A program made the position numbers and the translations under genes. A stretch of DNA of 64,000 nucleotides from an uncultured Prevotellaceae bacterium (GTDB taxonomy: Bacteria; Bacteroidota; Bacteroidia; Bacteroidales; Bacteroidaceae), in contig OMZE01000019.1 of the NCBI GenBank assembly GCA_900315455.1, positions 62,001-126,000 of the forward strand, given 5' to 3'. How positions within the stretch are numbered: the stretch's first letter is position 1; every line of letters begins with the position of its first letter. Below the pieces are notes generated by a model. The model worked only from the letters and a program-made list of their open reading frames with translations. It did not search any database and was not told the DNA's origin. Positions 16,171 to 25,501 of this stretch are shown piece after piece.

Positions 16171-19100
16171 ATGAAAAAGACTTTACTAACCTTTGCCCTC
16201 ACGCTTTTCACTCTCGTGGGATTCGCCCAGACAGATATTGACGGAAAGTTATCGGTCACCACACAGATGTTCCTCGATGAATTGAAGGGAGAGATTGAAT
16301 TCAATCCCAGCACATCGTCATCACGACAGGGACAACTCCATCACAACCTGCATTCATCACTGCCCGACCGTTTCTACGCCTCGCCCGACACCATCGATGG
16401 AAAGGTGTATATTTCCTGTTTCGTGCGACTCCAGGATATTGACAACACCGCCGACCTTGAAGCACTGGGCGTGCAGGTGCAGAACAAGTTTATCAAAGGC
16501 CTGATAACCGCCCTCATCCCCATCGACAAGATTGAAGAGGTGGCTGCCATTGCCAATGTGAGCCGCATCAACGTGTCGCCACTGATGCGCCCATTCACTG
16601 ATGCCTCGCGCGCGAAGACCAATGTCGACGACGTTCTCACCTATTCCGACGATGCCAGGGCGGCAGGACTGTCACAGGGTTATGACGGCACGGGCGTACT
16701 CCTTGCTGTCATCGACGACGGTATCGACTTCCAGCACATCGCCTTCAAGGATAAAAACGGCAATAGCCGCATCAAGAGGGCATACGTCTATAACGGCTCT
16801 TCAGCCAAAGAATACACATCGATTACAAGCAGCAGTCCCACTACCGACGACAGTGCTTCCGACCACGGCACACACACCAGCACCACGGCAGGCGGGTCAA
16901 GCGTCATCGTCAGCGGTAAGAATGTCACTGTAACCGATGACCATGCCTCGGCCACTTATGGTGGCATGGCACCAGGCGCCGACCTCTATCTGGCAGGAAT
17001 CAAGGACCTGAAATCCACTTATCTCAGCAATGCTTTCAAAAAAATCATCGCTTATGCCGATGCCAACAACCAGCCCGTAGTGGTGAGCAACAGTTGGGGC
17101 TCACAATATGGTCCACACGACGGTACCGGCGACTTTGCCGATGTCACCACCTCATTATTCGGTTCCAACCAACCCAATCATATCTGCTTGTTCGCTGCTT
17201 CCAACGACGGAGGTTCACCCAAAGACGGTGAAGGCGGTGGGTATTTCGTTTCCCACACAGCCAGCAGTTCCAACCCACTGAGGACAATACTAAGAGGTTC
17301 GGCCTATTCTGATGCCAATGGTAGTTATTATAACAGCATCATCGCCAATGTATGGTGTCGTTCGACCAGCGTGAGCAGTATAGGATGCAAAATCCATGTG
17401 CTCAATGCCCATACCGGAAAACTTCTTAAAACAGTGTCTGTAACACCTTCGACCAATGGTGCCACCGTTTCTGGTCTCAGTAATTATTTCAGCGGAAAAC
17501 TGGTTGTGTACAAGGACTATGTCACTTCCAACAAGACACAACTTTTAATCTATGCCGAAAGTTTATATCCAATAGAAGAAACGACCACTACAGTTGATGG
17601 AAGCACGTATTATATAGGAGGATACACTCTTGCCGTGGAGTTGTATCCCACATCGGGCACTGCCATCATCGACGCTTGGGGTGGCAATGGAGGTTATTTC
17701 ACCAATTACCTCACCACGGAAGGTTATAATTGGCAAGCGGGCACGGATGACATGTCGGTAAGCGACGAAGCCACCTATCCCAATGTCATCTCCGTGGGTG
17801 CCTACGTGTCGAAGAACCGCATCACCAACTATAGCGGGACCACCTATAACTACAGCGATAAATACACCATGGACGACATCGCTTACTTCTCAAGTTATGC
17901 CACGGCAGCAGCCAGTCCCGACGGCAAACAGTATCCCTGGATTACCGCTCCCGGCGCACGTATCGTGGCAGGTGTCAATCATTATAGTCCCGACTATACC
18001 TCTGGTGATTACAAAACCGACCGCGTGAATACCAACACCACCTATCCCTATGCCGCCATGGAGGGCACCTCGATGGCCACGCCTACTGCCGCCGGCATCG
18101 TGGCACTTTGGATGCAGGCAGCCAAGCAGGAGGGCAAAGACATCACCTTAGACTACATCAAGGAGGTGATGCGCGAGACCGCCATCAACGACTACTACAC
18201 CACCAGCGGCCCCAACGCCTCACACTTCGGCAACGGTAAAATCGATGCCCTTGCCGGTATAAAGTATATCCTCGGAGTGACAGATGAGCCTACCATCAAG
18301 GCTACGCCCACCAACCTCTCTTTCGAGGGATATGCCACCATGACCTATACGAATACCGTGAATGTGAAGGGTGTAAAACTCGATGACAACATTACCGCCA
18401 CGCTCACTGACGCCAATCACATCTATGCCATTGACAAGAGCAACATCACCGTCGCCGAAGCCACCAATGGAGTCGACATCACCGTGACATGGAGTCCCAC
18501 GGCAACAGGCCAGACCACTGCCACCCTCACGCTGTCGAGCGTTGGTGCAGAGACAGTGACGGTCAACCTCACAGGTATTGCTGAGGCCGCCACACCTGTC
18601 ATCACGGCCGATAAAACCGAGTTGAACTTCAATGGCAACATCAATCAAGACTGCACCGGACAATTCCAGGTTTCCGGACGATTCCTCGATGAAGACGTAG
18701 AGGTGGCCCTCACCGACAACAACCACGTCTTCTCCGTCAATTTGTCATCTATTGAGGCTGCAAGCCTCAACGATGACGGAAAGGTCATGGTCACCGTCAC
18801 CTTCAACGCAGCCCAAGAAGGTTCCTACACAGGCAAAGTGACTCTCTCGAGTGCAGGAATCACCCCCGTCACCATCAACCTCCTTGCCACAGCATCGGAT
18901 GGAGGTACAGCAGAAGACAGTTACCTCAACATCGCCAGATATCTCACCATCGATGAGGCGGGATGGAACAGCACATATGTCAACAAACTATATGCCTACA
19001 CAGAGAACACCGACGAAAACTACGGTTGGCTCACCATGCCCGTATATGGCGCATGGGTAGGTGTCTATTACGACAATCATCCACAAACGTGGATAGAGAG

Positions 19101-19782
19101 TAATGTGGGAACCAGTTTCAAAATAGGCAAGTCAACTTACTCCACCTACAATGGCGTGATGTGGAATGCGAGCGCGCCCTTGCTTGGCAGTAGCATCTAT
19201 TTCAACAAGCAATCCGACGATGGCAGGGCACGTGCGATGGGTGTAAACAGCGGCAACAACACCAAATTGGTTTCCGTGGCATTTTATGTTACCAATACTA
19301 CGGAAGTCAAACTCTATGGCCTGGGCAGAAATGGCGTGAGCAGCACCTATCCCGCATACATCAAAGTATACGAATGTTCGAGAAACGCAGACGGAAGTGT
19401 CACCGCATCTTCATCAGCATTGAAAACGGAGACTAACACCTCTACCTCCACCACGACTCCGTTCACCATAACCGTATCGGACCTAAATGCTTCCAACATC
19501 TACAAAGTGGAAGTGGGCAATTATCGCGGCTACCTCTACGAAATTGCCTTCAAGACTCCGCTCACGGTTACTCCTCCCGTCCGTAAAGGTGACATCAACA
19601 GAGACGGCAAGGTAGACATCTATGACGTGACGGCACTCATCGATATCATTCTTAATGACGATACCGAAGAACCCTACACTTTCACGCAGTACGACCATGT
19701 GGCTGCCGACGTGAACGAAGACAGCAAAATCGACATCTATGATGTGACCATGCTCATAGATATCATACTCAATGAAGATTAA
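16171..19782 (+). CDS. Secreted S8 (subtilisin-like) peptidase with dockerin-like C-terminus
   Basis: A 1203-aa protein. The ATG at 16171 gives a proper signal peptide (MKKTLLTFALTLFTLVGFAQ); the frame extends 75 nt further up. A propeptide-like region covers about residues 60-150. The catalytic triad is Asp182 (AVIDDGIDF), His232 (DHGTHTSTTAGG) and Ser634 (GTSMATPTAAGIVALW); the long gap between His and Ser holds an inserted domain. Two similar beta-sandwich repeats occupy about 705-900. The last 64 residues (1140-1203) contain two GDINRDGKVDIYDVTALID-type loops like type I dockerins. It is probably an extracellular or cell-surface protease. Confidence 0.9.
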   Translation: MKKTLLTFALTLFTLVGFAQTDIDGKLSVTTQMFLDELKGEIEFNPSTSSSRQGQLHHNLHSSLPDRFYASPDTIDGKVYISCFVRLQDIDNTADLEALGVQVQNKFIKGLITALIPIDKIEEVAAIANVSRINVSPLMRPFTDASRAKTNVDDVLTYSDDARAAGLSQGYDGTGVLLAVIDDGIDFQHIAFKDKNGNSRIKRAYVYNGSSAKEYTSITSSSPTTDDSASDHGTHTSTTAGGSSVIVSGKNVTVTDDHASATYGGMAPGADLYLAGIKDLKSTYLSNAFKKIIAYADANNQPVVVSNSWGSQYGPHDGTGDFADVTTSLFGSNQPNHICLFAASNDGGSPKDGEGGGYFVSHTASSSNPLRTILRGSAYSDANGSYYNSIIANVWCRSTSVSSIGCKIHVLNAHTGKLLKTVSVTPSTNGATVSGLSNYFSGKLVVYKDYVTSNKTQLLIYAESLYPIEETTTTVDGSTYYIGGYTLAVELYPTSGTAIIDAWGGNGGYFTNYLTTEGYNWQAGTDDMSVSDEATYPNVISVGAYVSKNRITNYSGTTYNYSDKYTMDDIAYFSSYATAAASPDGKQYPWITAPGARIVAGVNHYSPDYTSGDYKTDRVNTNTTYPYAAMEGTSMATPTAAGIVALWMQAAKQEGKDITLDYIKEVMRETAINDYYTTSGPNASHFGNGKIDALAGIKYILGVTDEPTIKATPTNLSFEGYATMTYTNTVNVKGVKLDDNITATLTDANHIYAIDKSNITVAEATNGVDITVTWSPTATGQTTATLTLSSVGAETVTVNLTGIAEAATPVITADKTELNFNGNINQDCTGQFQVSGRFLDEDVEVALTDNNHVFSVNLSSIEAASLNDDGKVMVTVTFNAAQEGSYTGKVTLSSAGITPVTINLLATASDGGTAEDSYLNIARYLTIDEAGWNSTYVNKLYAYTENTDENYGWLTMPVYGAWVGVYYDNHPQTWIESNVGTSFKIGKSTYSTYNGVMWNASAPLLGSSIYFNKQSDDGRARAMGVNSGNNTKLVSVAFYVTNTTEVKLYGLGRNGVSSTYPAYIKVYECSRNADGSVTASSSALKTETNTSTSTTTPFTITVSDLNASNIYKVEVGNYRGYLYEIAFKTPLTVTPPVRKGDINRDGKVDIYDVTALIDIILNDDTEEPYTFTQYDHVAADVNEDSKIDIYDVTMLIDIILNED

Positions 19783-19803
19783 GCATGCAGAAGCCAAATA
19801 CTC

Positions 19804-19841
19804 TAAGCCCCCTAAGGACATTGAAGTTCTTAGGGGGCTTA
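19804..19841 (+). terminator. Bidirectional terminator between subtilase and M16 genes
   Basis: Perfect 13-bp arms TAAGCCCCCTAAG (19804-19816) and CTTAGGGGGCTTA (19829-19841) with a 12-nt loop. It lies between two convergent stop codons and is probably used from both sides. Confidence 0.75.
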
Positions 19842-19866
19842 AGTATTAAGAGTCTTTAGAAACCTT

Positions 19867-21102
19867 TCACCGGAATACCAGCGTGGTGAGTTGTTCGGGG
19901 TTGAACACCTCTTGTGCCACGGAGAGGATTTGTTCGGAGGTCACATTGTCGATGCTCTGGAAAAGCCGTTCCACATCGCGCTCCCACCCATAGTGCAGGA
20001 AACTCTTCCCGAAACTCAGCGCAAATCCCTCACGGGCATCACACGCCACACCGATTTGTCCCTTCAACTGGCGCTTGGCAGCAGAGAGTTGTGAAGGCGT
20101 GAGTCGCTTCGATGCCAACTTATCCAGTTCGCTCCTCACCAGCCGCAGGCAGCGCGACACATGATGGTGGTCGCAACCGAAATACACACACCAGGCGCCG
20201 GTATCGCTGTAGTTCACCATCGAACTTTCCACCGTATAAACCAGTCCGCGTCGCTCACGCAGCGACAGGTTGAGACGGGCATTCATCCCCGGTCCACCGA
20301 GGATATTGTTGAGCAGATAGAGTGCCATGCGCTTGTCGCTATGGATGCCATAGGCACGGTTGCCCAGCATCACATGCGCCTGATGGGTGCCACGCGCCAT
20401 CTCTGTCAGTCCGCCCACGAGAGGCGGCAGACTGGCAGATTTCACCTCGAGGTCGGGAACTAGCGGCTCTGCCGACGGGAAATCGGCGGTGGCCTTCTCG
20501 AGCAACCGCACGAGACGGTCGAAACGGATATCTCCATAGGCGAAAAATGCCATGTTCTGCGGCACATAATGACGGCGGGTGAACCGTAGGGCATCGGCAG
20601 AGCCAAACTGCCTCAGGCGTTGTGTATTCCCCAGGATGTTGTGGCCCAGCGGATGGCCCTTGAACACCATGTTCTCAAACTCGTCGAAAATCAGTTCGGC
20701 AGGCGAGTCGTTGTAACTCTCTATCTCATCGGCTATCACCTCTGCCTCTTTCTCTATCTCTTGCTGTGGGTATACACTATGAAAGACGATGTCGCTGAGC
20801 AGGTCGACAGCCCTCGGCAGATGGTCGCGCAGGATGGCAGCGTAATACACCGTGTCTTCCTTGTTGGTGAAGGCATTCAGGTCGCCACCCACCCTTTCCA
20901 GGGAGTTGAGCACATGCCATGCCTTGCGGCGAGACGTGCCCTTGAAGGTCACATGCTCACAGAAATGTGCCAGTCCCTCCTCGTCGGAGGCCTCATCACG
21001 CGAACCCACGTTGATGCCATATCCGCAAAACACCACAGGCGAGGCATCATGCCGGTGTATCACACGCAGGCCGTTGGACAATGTACAGGTATTGTAATTC
21101 AT
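19867..21102 (-). CDS. M16 family zinc peptidase (insulinase/processing-peptidase type)
   Basis: A 411-aa protein without a signal peptide, presumably cytoplasmic. The inverted zinc motif HxxEH is present as HFCEHVTFKGT, with the third ligand in EKEAEVIADEIESYND. The N-terminus YNTCTLSNGLRVIHRHDASP and the second M16 lobe (GGPGMNARLNLSLRERRGLVYTVES) complete the domain pair. Length is normal for the single-unit bacterial M16B type. The 5' flank contains the stem-loop promoter array, but that array is oriented toward the opposite gene. Confidence 0.93.
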   Translation of the reverse strand: MNYNTCTLSNGLRVIHRHDASPVVFCGYGINVGSRDEASDEEGLAHFCEHVTFKGTSRRKAWHVLNSLERVGGDLNAFTNKEDTVYYAAILRDHLPRAVDLLSDIVFHSVYPQQEIEKEAEVIADEIESYNDSPAELIFDEFENMVFKGHPLGHNILGNTQRLRQFGSADALRFTRRHYVPQNMAFFAYGDIRFDRLVRLLEKATADFPSAEPLVPDLEVKSASLPPLVGGLTEMARGTHQAHVMLGNRAYGIHSDKRMALYLLNNILGGPGMNARLNLSLRERRGLVYTVESSMVNYSDTGAWCVYFGCDHHHVSRCLRLVRSELDKLASKRLTPSQLSAAKRQLKGQIGVACDAREGFALSFGKSFLHYGWERDVERLFQSIDNVTSEQILSVAQEVFNPEQLTTLVFR

Positions 21103-21190
21103 GCTGCGAAATTACTGCATCTTGTGAGCAATACAAAATAAAAAAACAATTATTTGCCGCTCCGCAACGAAATTCGAAGGGTTTTCCCAC

Positions 21191-21370
21191 TAACTCTGCT
21201 CTCGCGAAATTAGGCTGCGGCTCGGCAATTCAAGCAAAAACTTCGTCTTTTGCTTGGTATTACGCTCGCCTTGCACTAACTCTGCTCTCGCTAAATTAGG
21301 CGGCGGCTCGGTAATTCAAGCAAAAACTTCGTCTTTTGCTTGGTATTCCGCTCGCCTTGCACTAACTTTG
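21191..21370 (+). repeat. Tandem promoter-bearing stem-loop units upstream of the PfkB gene
   Basis: Two exact-length units (86 bp each) delimited by TAACTCTG at 21191-21198, TAACTCTG at 21277-21284 and TAACTTTG at 21363-21370. Each contains TTAGGCGGCGGCTCGG (one base different in the first), an inverted repeat CAAGCAAAA-ACTTCGTC-TTTTGCTTG, and CGCTCGCCTTGCAC. Bases 21103-21190 contain a partial, decayed third copy (CCGCTCCGC, ATTCGAAGGG). Confidence 0.88.
21339..21370 (+). promoter_or_regulatory. Gene-proximal promoter of the PfkB gene
   Basis: CTTGG at 21339-21343 and TAACTTTG at 21363-21370 with 20 bp between. A purine-rich AAAAAAGGAA follows just before the ATG at 21394. Only this last copy has the canonical TTTG; the two upstream copies have TCTG. 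Confidence 0.7.
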
Positions 21371-21393
21371 CAGTCTAAACAAAAAAGGAAATC

Positions 21394-22359
21394 ATGCGCA
21401 AAGTAATAGGAATCGGTGAAACCGTGCTCGACATCATCTTCAAAAACGAGCAGCCCATTGGGGCCGTACCCGGCGGCTCCGTCTTCAATGGCATCATCTC
21501 ACTTGGCCGTTCGGGTGTCAATGCCTCGTTCATCAGTGAGGCAGGAAACGACCGTGTGGGGAAAAACATCATCAAGTTTCTCAACGACAACCATGTCGAC
21601 ACCAAAGACATCTATGTCTATCCAGAGAGCAAGTCGCCCATCTCCCTGGCCTTCCTCAACGAGAACAATGATGCCGAATACCTGTTCTACAAAGACCACG
21701 GCCACGACCAACTCGACTTCATCTATCCCGAGGTCAACCCCGACGACATCGTGATGTTCGGCTCCTATTATGCCGTCAACCCGGTGATTCGCCCACAGGT
21801 GCTGGGATTCCTCGACCATGCCCGGAGCCATGGCGCCATCCTTTACTACGACGTGAATTTCCGTCCATCGCACAAGAACGACGTGATGAAGATTACCCCC
21901 AATCTCCTTGAGAACCTGGAGTATGCCGACTTCGTACGAGGCAGTGTCGACGACTTCCGCGTGCTCTACAACAAGGAAGACCCCGACAAGATTTACAATG
22001 CCGAGGTGTCATTCTACTGCAAGAACTTCATCTGCACCAACGGCACACAGAATGTGGAACTGCGCGCCACCCGTGGCATCAAGAAGAGTTTCCCCATCAT
22101 CCAGACCACCACGGTAAGCACCATCGGTGCCGGCGACAACTTCAATGCCGGCTTCGTGTATGGACTGATGCGCTATGGCATTACCCGCGAGGCACTCGAG
22201 CGGGGCATTCCCGCCCGCATCTGGGACAAAATCATCCACTGGGCACAAATGTTCTCCGCCAACTGCTGCCAGAGCATCAACAACTCCGTTTCCATCGATT
22301 TCGGCATTCAGATGGCTGCCGACGCGAAAGAGGAGAAAGACACCTATCTTGAATGGTAA
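21394..22359 (+). CDS. PfkB family carbohydrate kinase
   Basis: A 321-aa kinase of the ribokinase/fructokinase fold. The first signature is GAVPGGSVFNGIISLGRSG. The second, containing the anion hole and catalytic Asp, is STIGAGDNFNAGFVYGLM. ILYYDVNFRPSHK, before the lid, is typical of fructokinase-like members. The actual sugar substrate cannot be assigned from sequence. It is followed after 41 bp by the flavodiiron gene in the same direction. Confidence 0.92.
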   Translation: MRKVIGIGETVLDIIFKNEQPIGAVPGGSVFNGIISLGRSGVNASFISEAGNDRVGKNIIKFLNDNHVDTKDIYVYPESKSPISLAFLNENNDAEYLFYKDHGHDQLDFIYPEVNPDDIVMFGSYYAVNPVIRPQVLGFLDHARSHGAILYYDVNFRPSHKNDVMKITPNLLENLEYADFVRGSVDDFRVLYNKEDPDKIYNAEVSFYCKNFICTNGTQNVELRATRGIKKSFPIIQTTTVSTIGAGDNFNAGFVYGLMRYGITREALERGIPARIWDKIIHWAQMFSANCCQSINNSVSIDFGIQMAADAKEEKDTYLEW

Positions 22360-22400
22360 ACAACTAAGAATCAATATTATAACGAAAACCACATCACATT

Positions 22401-23594
22401 ATGACAACCATTACCGACAACATCTTCTACGTGGGCGTCAACGACCGCAACAAGAACCTCTTCGAAGGCCTGTGGCCATTGCCCAACGGTGTATCCTATA
22501 ACTCCTACCTCATCGTCGACGAGAAAGTATGCCTTGTCGACACCGTAGAGGTGGACTTCTTCACACAGTTCATCGAGAATATACAGGAAGTCATCGGCGA
22601 ACGTCCCATCGATTACCTCATCGTCAACCATATGGAGCCCGACCACAGCGGTTCCATCGCCCTCATCCGTAAATACTACCCCGAGGTGCAGGTCATCGGC
22701 AACAAGAAGACCTTCGGCATGCTCAGCGGGTTCTACGGCATCAGCGACAATGAACTGGAGGTGAAGAACGGCGACACTCTCTCGTTGGGAAAACACCAGT
22801 TGCAGTTCGTGCTCACTCCTATGGTGCACTGGCCCGAGACCATGGTCACCCTCGACACTACCGCCAACGTGCTCTTCTCTGGCGATGCCTTCGGCTGCTT
22901 CGGTGCCCTCAATGGCGGTGTCATCGACAGTGAGATATGCTGCGATACATTCTGGCTCGAGATGGTGCGCTACTATTCCAACATCGTAGGCAAATACGGC
23001 ACACCGGTGCAGAATGCGCTGAAGAAACTCGCTGGCGTGAAACTCGACTATATCTGTTCTACCCACGGACCGGTGTGGCACGACTATATCGAGCGCGTCG
23101 TAGGCCTCTACGACCGCATGAGCCGCTATGAGACCGAGGAGGGCATCGTCATCTGCTACGGCACGATGTATGGCAATACCGAGCGCATGGCCGAGGCCAT
23201 CGCACGCGCTGCAAGCAAGGCTGGTATCAAGAACATCGTGGTCTACAATGTATCGAAGACCCATCACTCCTACATCATCCGCGACATCTTCCGCTACAAG
23301 GCCCTCATCGTAGGCGCACCCACCTACAACACCAGTCTCTACCATGAGATGGATGTGCTCCTCTCTGAGGTAGCCCACAAAGACATCAAGAACCACCTCT
23401 TCGGATGGTTTGGCAGTTTCGGCTGGGCGAGCAAGGCTGTGGCCAAGATACAGGAGTGGAACGACAATGCCCTGCATTTCGAAGCCGTGGGCAACCCCGT
23501 GGAGATGAAACAGGCCATGAATGCCGACACCCTATCGGCTTGCGAGGCCCTGGGACGTGCCATGGCCGAACGACTCATCGCCGACCGCAATTAA
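22401..23594 (+). CDS. Flavodiiron protein (A-type oxygen/NO reductase)
   Basis: A 397-aa protein. The N-terminal metallo-beta-lactamase domain carries the diiron ligand motif HMEPDHSG, then GDAFGCFGAL and STHGPVW. The C-terminal flavodoxin domain starts IVICYGTMYGNTERMAEAIA and includes GAPTYN and FGWFGSFGWASKA for FMN binding. There is no fused rubredoxin domain, so an external electron donor is needed. Proteins of this class reduce O2 to water or NO to N2O in anaerobes. Confidence 0.95.
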   Translation: MTTITDNIFYVGVNDRNKNLFEGLWPLPNGVSYNSYLIVDEKVCLVDTVEVDFFTQFIENIQEVIGERPIDYLIVNHMEPDHSGSIALIRKYYPEVQVIGNKKTFGMLSGFYGISDNELEVKNGDTLSLGKHQLQFVLTPMVHWPETMVTLDTTANVLFSGDAFGCFGALNGGVIDSEICCDTFWLEMVRYYSNIVGKYGTPVQNALKKLAGVKLDYICSTHGPVWHDYIERVVGLYDRMSRYETEEGIVICYGTMYGNTERMAEAIARAASKAGIKNIVVYNVSKTHHSYIIRDIFRYKALIVGAPTYNTSLYHEMDVLLSEVAHKDIKNHLFGWFGSFGWASKAVAKIQEWNDNALHFEAVGNPVEMKQAMNADTLSACEALGRAMAERLIADRN

Positions 23595-23612
23595 ACAACC
23601 GAGACATCACTG

Positions 23613-24710
23613 ATGAAGCCCACCGACTTACAATCCAAAGTCATTGCGTTCATGCGCTTCCCGCTCGTGGTGCTGTTGCTGTTCATGCACTGCAACTTCA
23701 CCACCCTGGGTGGCGAGTGGGCTTCATTGCCTTTTGCCAGCAGGTTTATCGACATCTTCTCTCAGCGGGTGGCCCCCATCGTCATCCCCGTCACATTCTT
23801 CATCTCGGGATACCTCTTCTTCAAGACCGGACAGTTCACCCTCGACATCTACATCAAGAAACTCATCCGGCGGTTGCAATCGCTCTTCGTTCCCTACCTG
23901 CTCTGGAACCTGCTCTACCTGCTCCTGGCCATCATCCTGGGGCTCTTCATCGGCAAGGTGCCCATCCTTGGGATACCTTTCGACGACCTGACCTTCACCA
24001 GTTCGCTGAAAGCCTTCTGGAACATCACGCTCATCCCAGGCAGCGACACCACTATTGCGGCACCCATTGCCATACCGTTCTGGTTTGTTCGCGACCTGAT
24101 GGTGGCGATGGTGTGCTCACCCCTCATCTACTTCGCCGTGACGTGGTTCATCCGCCTCTCCGGGCGCAGGCCATTGGTGCGTTACATCTTCTTCCTTGTC
24201 ATCCTCTTCGCCATCGGCTACTGTCCTCAGGTTACCGGAATCAATCCCGACGGATGGCTTTTCTTTGCCTATGGCGCATACTTCGGCATCAAGAAGAAAG
24301 AGTTTATCGTTGCCATGTTGCCCTATGCCCTTCCCTCCTTCATCATGCTGGCCGCCATCGTGGGCATCGAGCAACTGCTCCCCTGCGAATTCATCTACAG
24401 ACTGGAACATGTGGTGGGACTGATATTCATCATCTCCCTCACCACCGTCATGGTGCGTGCCGGCACATGGTATGTGAACATGACGCTCTCCAACGGCAGT
24501 TTCTTCATCTTTGCCTTCCACTACATGCTGCTCGGCTTCATCATCTGGCTGTATGGCACTGATACGTTCATCCCCCACAGTGCGTGGCTGGCATTGCTCA
24601 TGTATGTGCTTGCCGTGGCTGTCGTTGTGTTCTTCGGATTAATTTTCTATTGGCTGATGCGCACCCGACTGCCTTTCATTACCTATATCCTCATGGGAGG
24701 AAGGAGATGA
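23613..24710 (+). CDS. Acyltransferase family 3 membrane protein
   Basis: A 365-aa protein with about ten predicted membrane helices. The N-terminal segment FPLVVLLLFMHCNFTTLGGEW has the conserved His of acyltransferase-3 proteins. RVAPIVIPVTFFISGYLFFK and PFWFVRDLMVAMVCSPLIYF are the next characteristic segments. Such enzymes transfer acyl groups (often acetyl) to envelope polysaccharides; the acceptor is unknown. It is last in a likely unit with the kinase and flavodiiron genes. The stop is directly followed by a GATTGA-type repeat. Confidence 0.88.
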   Translation: MKPTDLQSKVIAFMRFPLVVLLLFMHCNFTTLGGEWASLPFASRFIDIFSQRVAPIVIPVTFFISGYLFFKTGQFTLDIYIKKLIRRLQSLFVPYLLWNLLYLLLAIILGLFIGKVPILGIPFDDLTFTSSLKAFWNITLIPGSDTTIAAPIAIPFWFVRDLMVAMVCSPLIYFAVTWFIRLSGRRPLVRYIFFLVILFAIGYCPQVTGINPDGWLFFAYGAYFGIKKKEFIVAMLPYALPSFIMLAAIVGIEQLLPCEFIYRLEHVVGLIFIISLTTVMVRAGTWYVNMTLSNGSFFIFAFHYMLLGFIIWLYGTDTFIPHSAWLALLMYVLAVAVVVFFGLIFYWLMRTRLPFITYILMGGRR

Positions 24711-24712
24711 GG

Positions 24713-24782
24713 GATGATTGAAAATTGAAGATTGAAAATTACCGCTTCGCGGTGAAGTTGCTTACACTTAATTGCAACTTTG
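24713..24782 (+). repeat. GATTGA repeat plus truncated stem-loop promoter unit
   Basis: GATTGAAAATTGAAGATTGAAAATT begins 5 bp after the acyltransferase stop (24716-24741, no cytosine). It is followed by the hairpin CCGCTTCGCGG, TGAAGTTGCTTACACTTAA and TTGCAACTTTG, an abbreviated version of the promoter unit. CAACTTTG at 24775-24782 is a possible -7 for the next gene. Confidence 0.65.
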
Positions 24783-24798
24783 AAGATGGAGATTGGAA

Positions 24799-25353
24799 AT
24801 GAGAATAAGTGTTTTTTGTTCGGCTAACGAAAAGATTAATCCTCTGTTCTTTGAGAAAACCGCTCAACTGGGACATTGGATAGGCTGCAACGGACATACC
24901 CTGGTGTATGGCGGTTGCGATATGGGACTGATGGAGTGCGTGGCAAAGGCCGTGCATGAAACAGGCGGACATGTGGTGGGCGTAGTGCCCTCCATCCTCG
25001 AGAAAGGCGGACACGCCTCCACATTCATCGACGAACTGGTCAGGTGCGAGACGCTCGACGAGCGCAAACGCCTGATGTTGCAGAACAGCGATGTGGCAGT
25101 GGCATTGCCCGGTGGCATCGGCACCCTCGACGAGGTGTTCTCCATGGCATCGCAAGCCACCCTGGGCTATCACCACCAACAAGTGCTGGTCTACGACATG
25201 TGCCATTTCTGGCAACCGCTGGAAGCATTGCTCGACCACCTGCAAGGACAAGGACTCATGCGGGGTGACTATCACCGCCTCATCTCTTTCTTCCATAGTG
25301 TAGAAGAATTGGAAACACACCTCATCCATATCGGCACCAACAACCTTAGTTAG
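24799..25353 (+). CDS. LOG family protein (TIGR00730, nucleotide 5'-monophosphate phosphoribohydrolase type)
   Basis: A 184-aa protein with a Rossmann-like fold. ISVFCSAN at the start, TLVYGGCDMGLM, the active-site motif ALPGGIGTLDEVF, and Arg in ERKRLML are diagnostic. Family members hydrolyse cytokinin-type or other nucleoside 5'-monophosphates to base and ribose phosphate; the physiological substrate in this organism is unknown. ATG at 24799 is preferred to an in-frame TTG 6 nt earlier. Confidence 0.92.
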   Translation: MRISVFCSANEKINPLFFEKTAQLGHWIGCNGHTLVYGGCDMGLMECVAKAVHETGGHVVGVVPSILEKGGHASTFIDELVRCETLDERKRLMLQNSDVAVALPGGIGTLDEVFSMASQATLGYHHQQVLVYDMCHFWQPLEALLDHLQGQGLMRGDYHRLISFFHSVEELETHLIHIGTNNLS

Positions 25354-25413
25354 CAAAAAAACGGAAAAACGTCAATACAAACAGTCAATAATTAGAAATT
25401 TTCGCCAAAATAA

Positions 25414-25444
25414 TTGCCCAATTCAAGGAAAATGCCTATTTTTG
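25414..25444 (+). promoter_or_regulatory. Promoter of the Lrp-type regulator operon
   Basis: TTG at 25414-25416 and TATTTTTG at 25437-25444, 20 bp apart; the leader is about 50 nt. The whole 25354-25501 interval is strongly A/T-rich. Confidence 0.6.
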
Positions 25445-25501
25445 CTTTCAAATTGTCAATTATAGGCAAGATTTCCAAACACAAAAAAAACGATTATTGA
25501 T

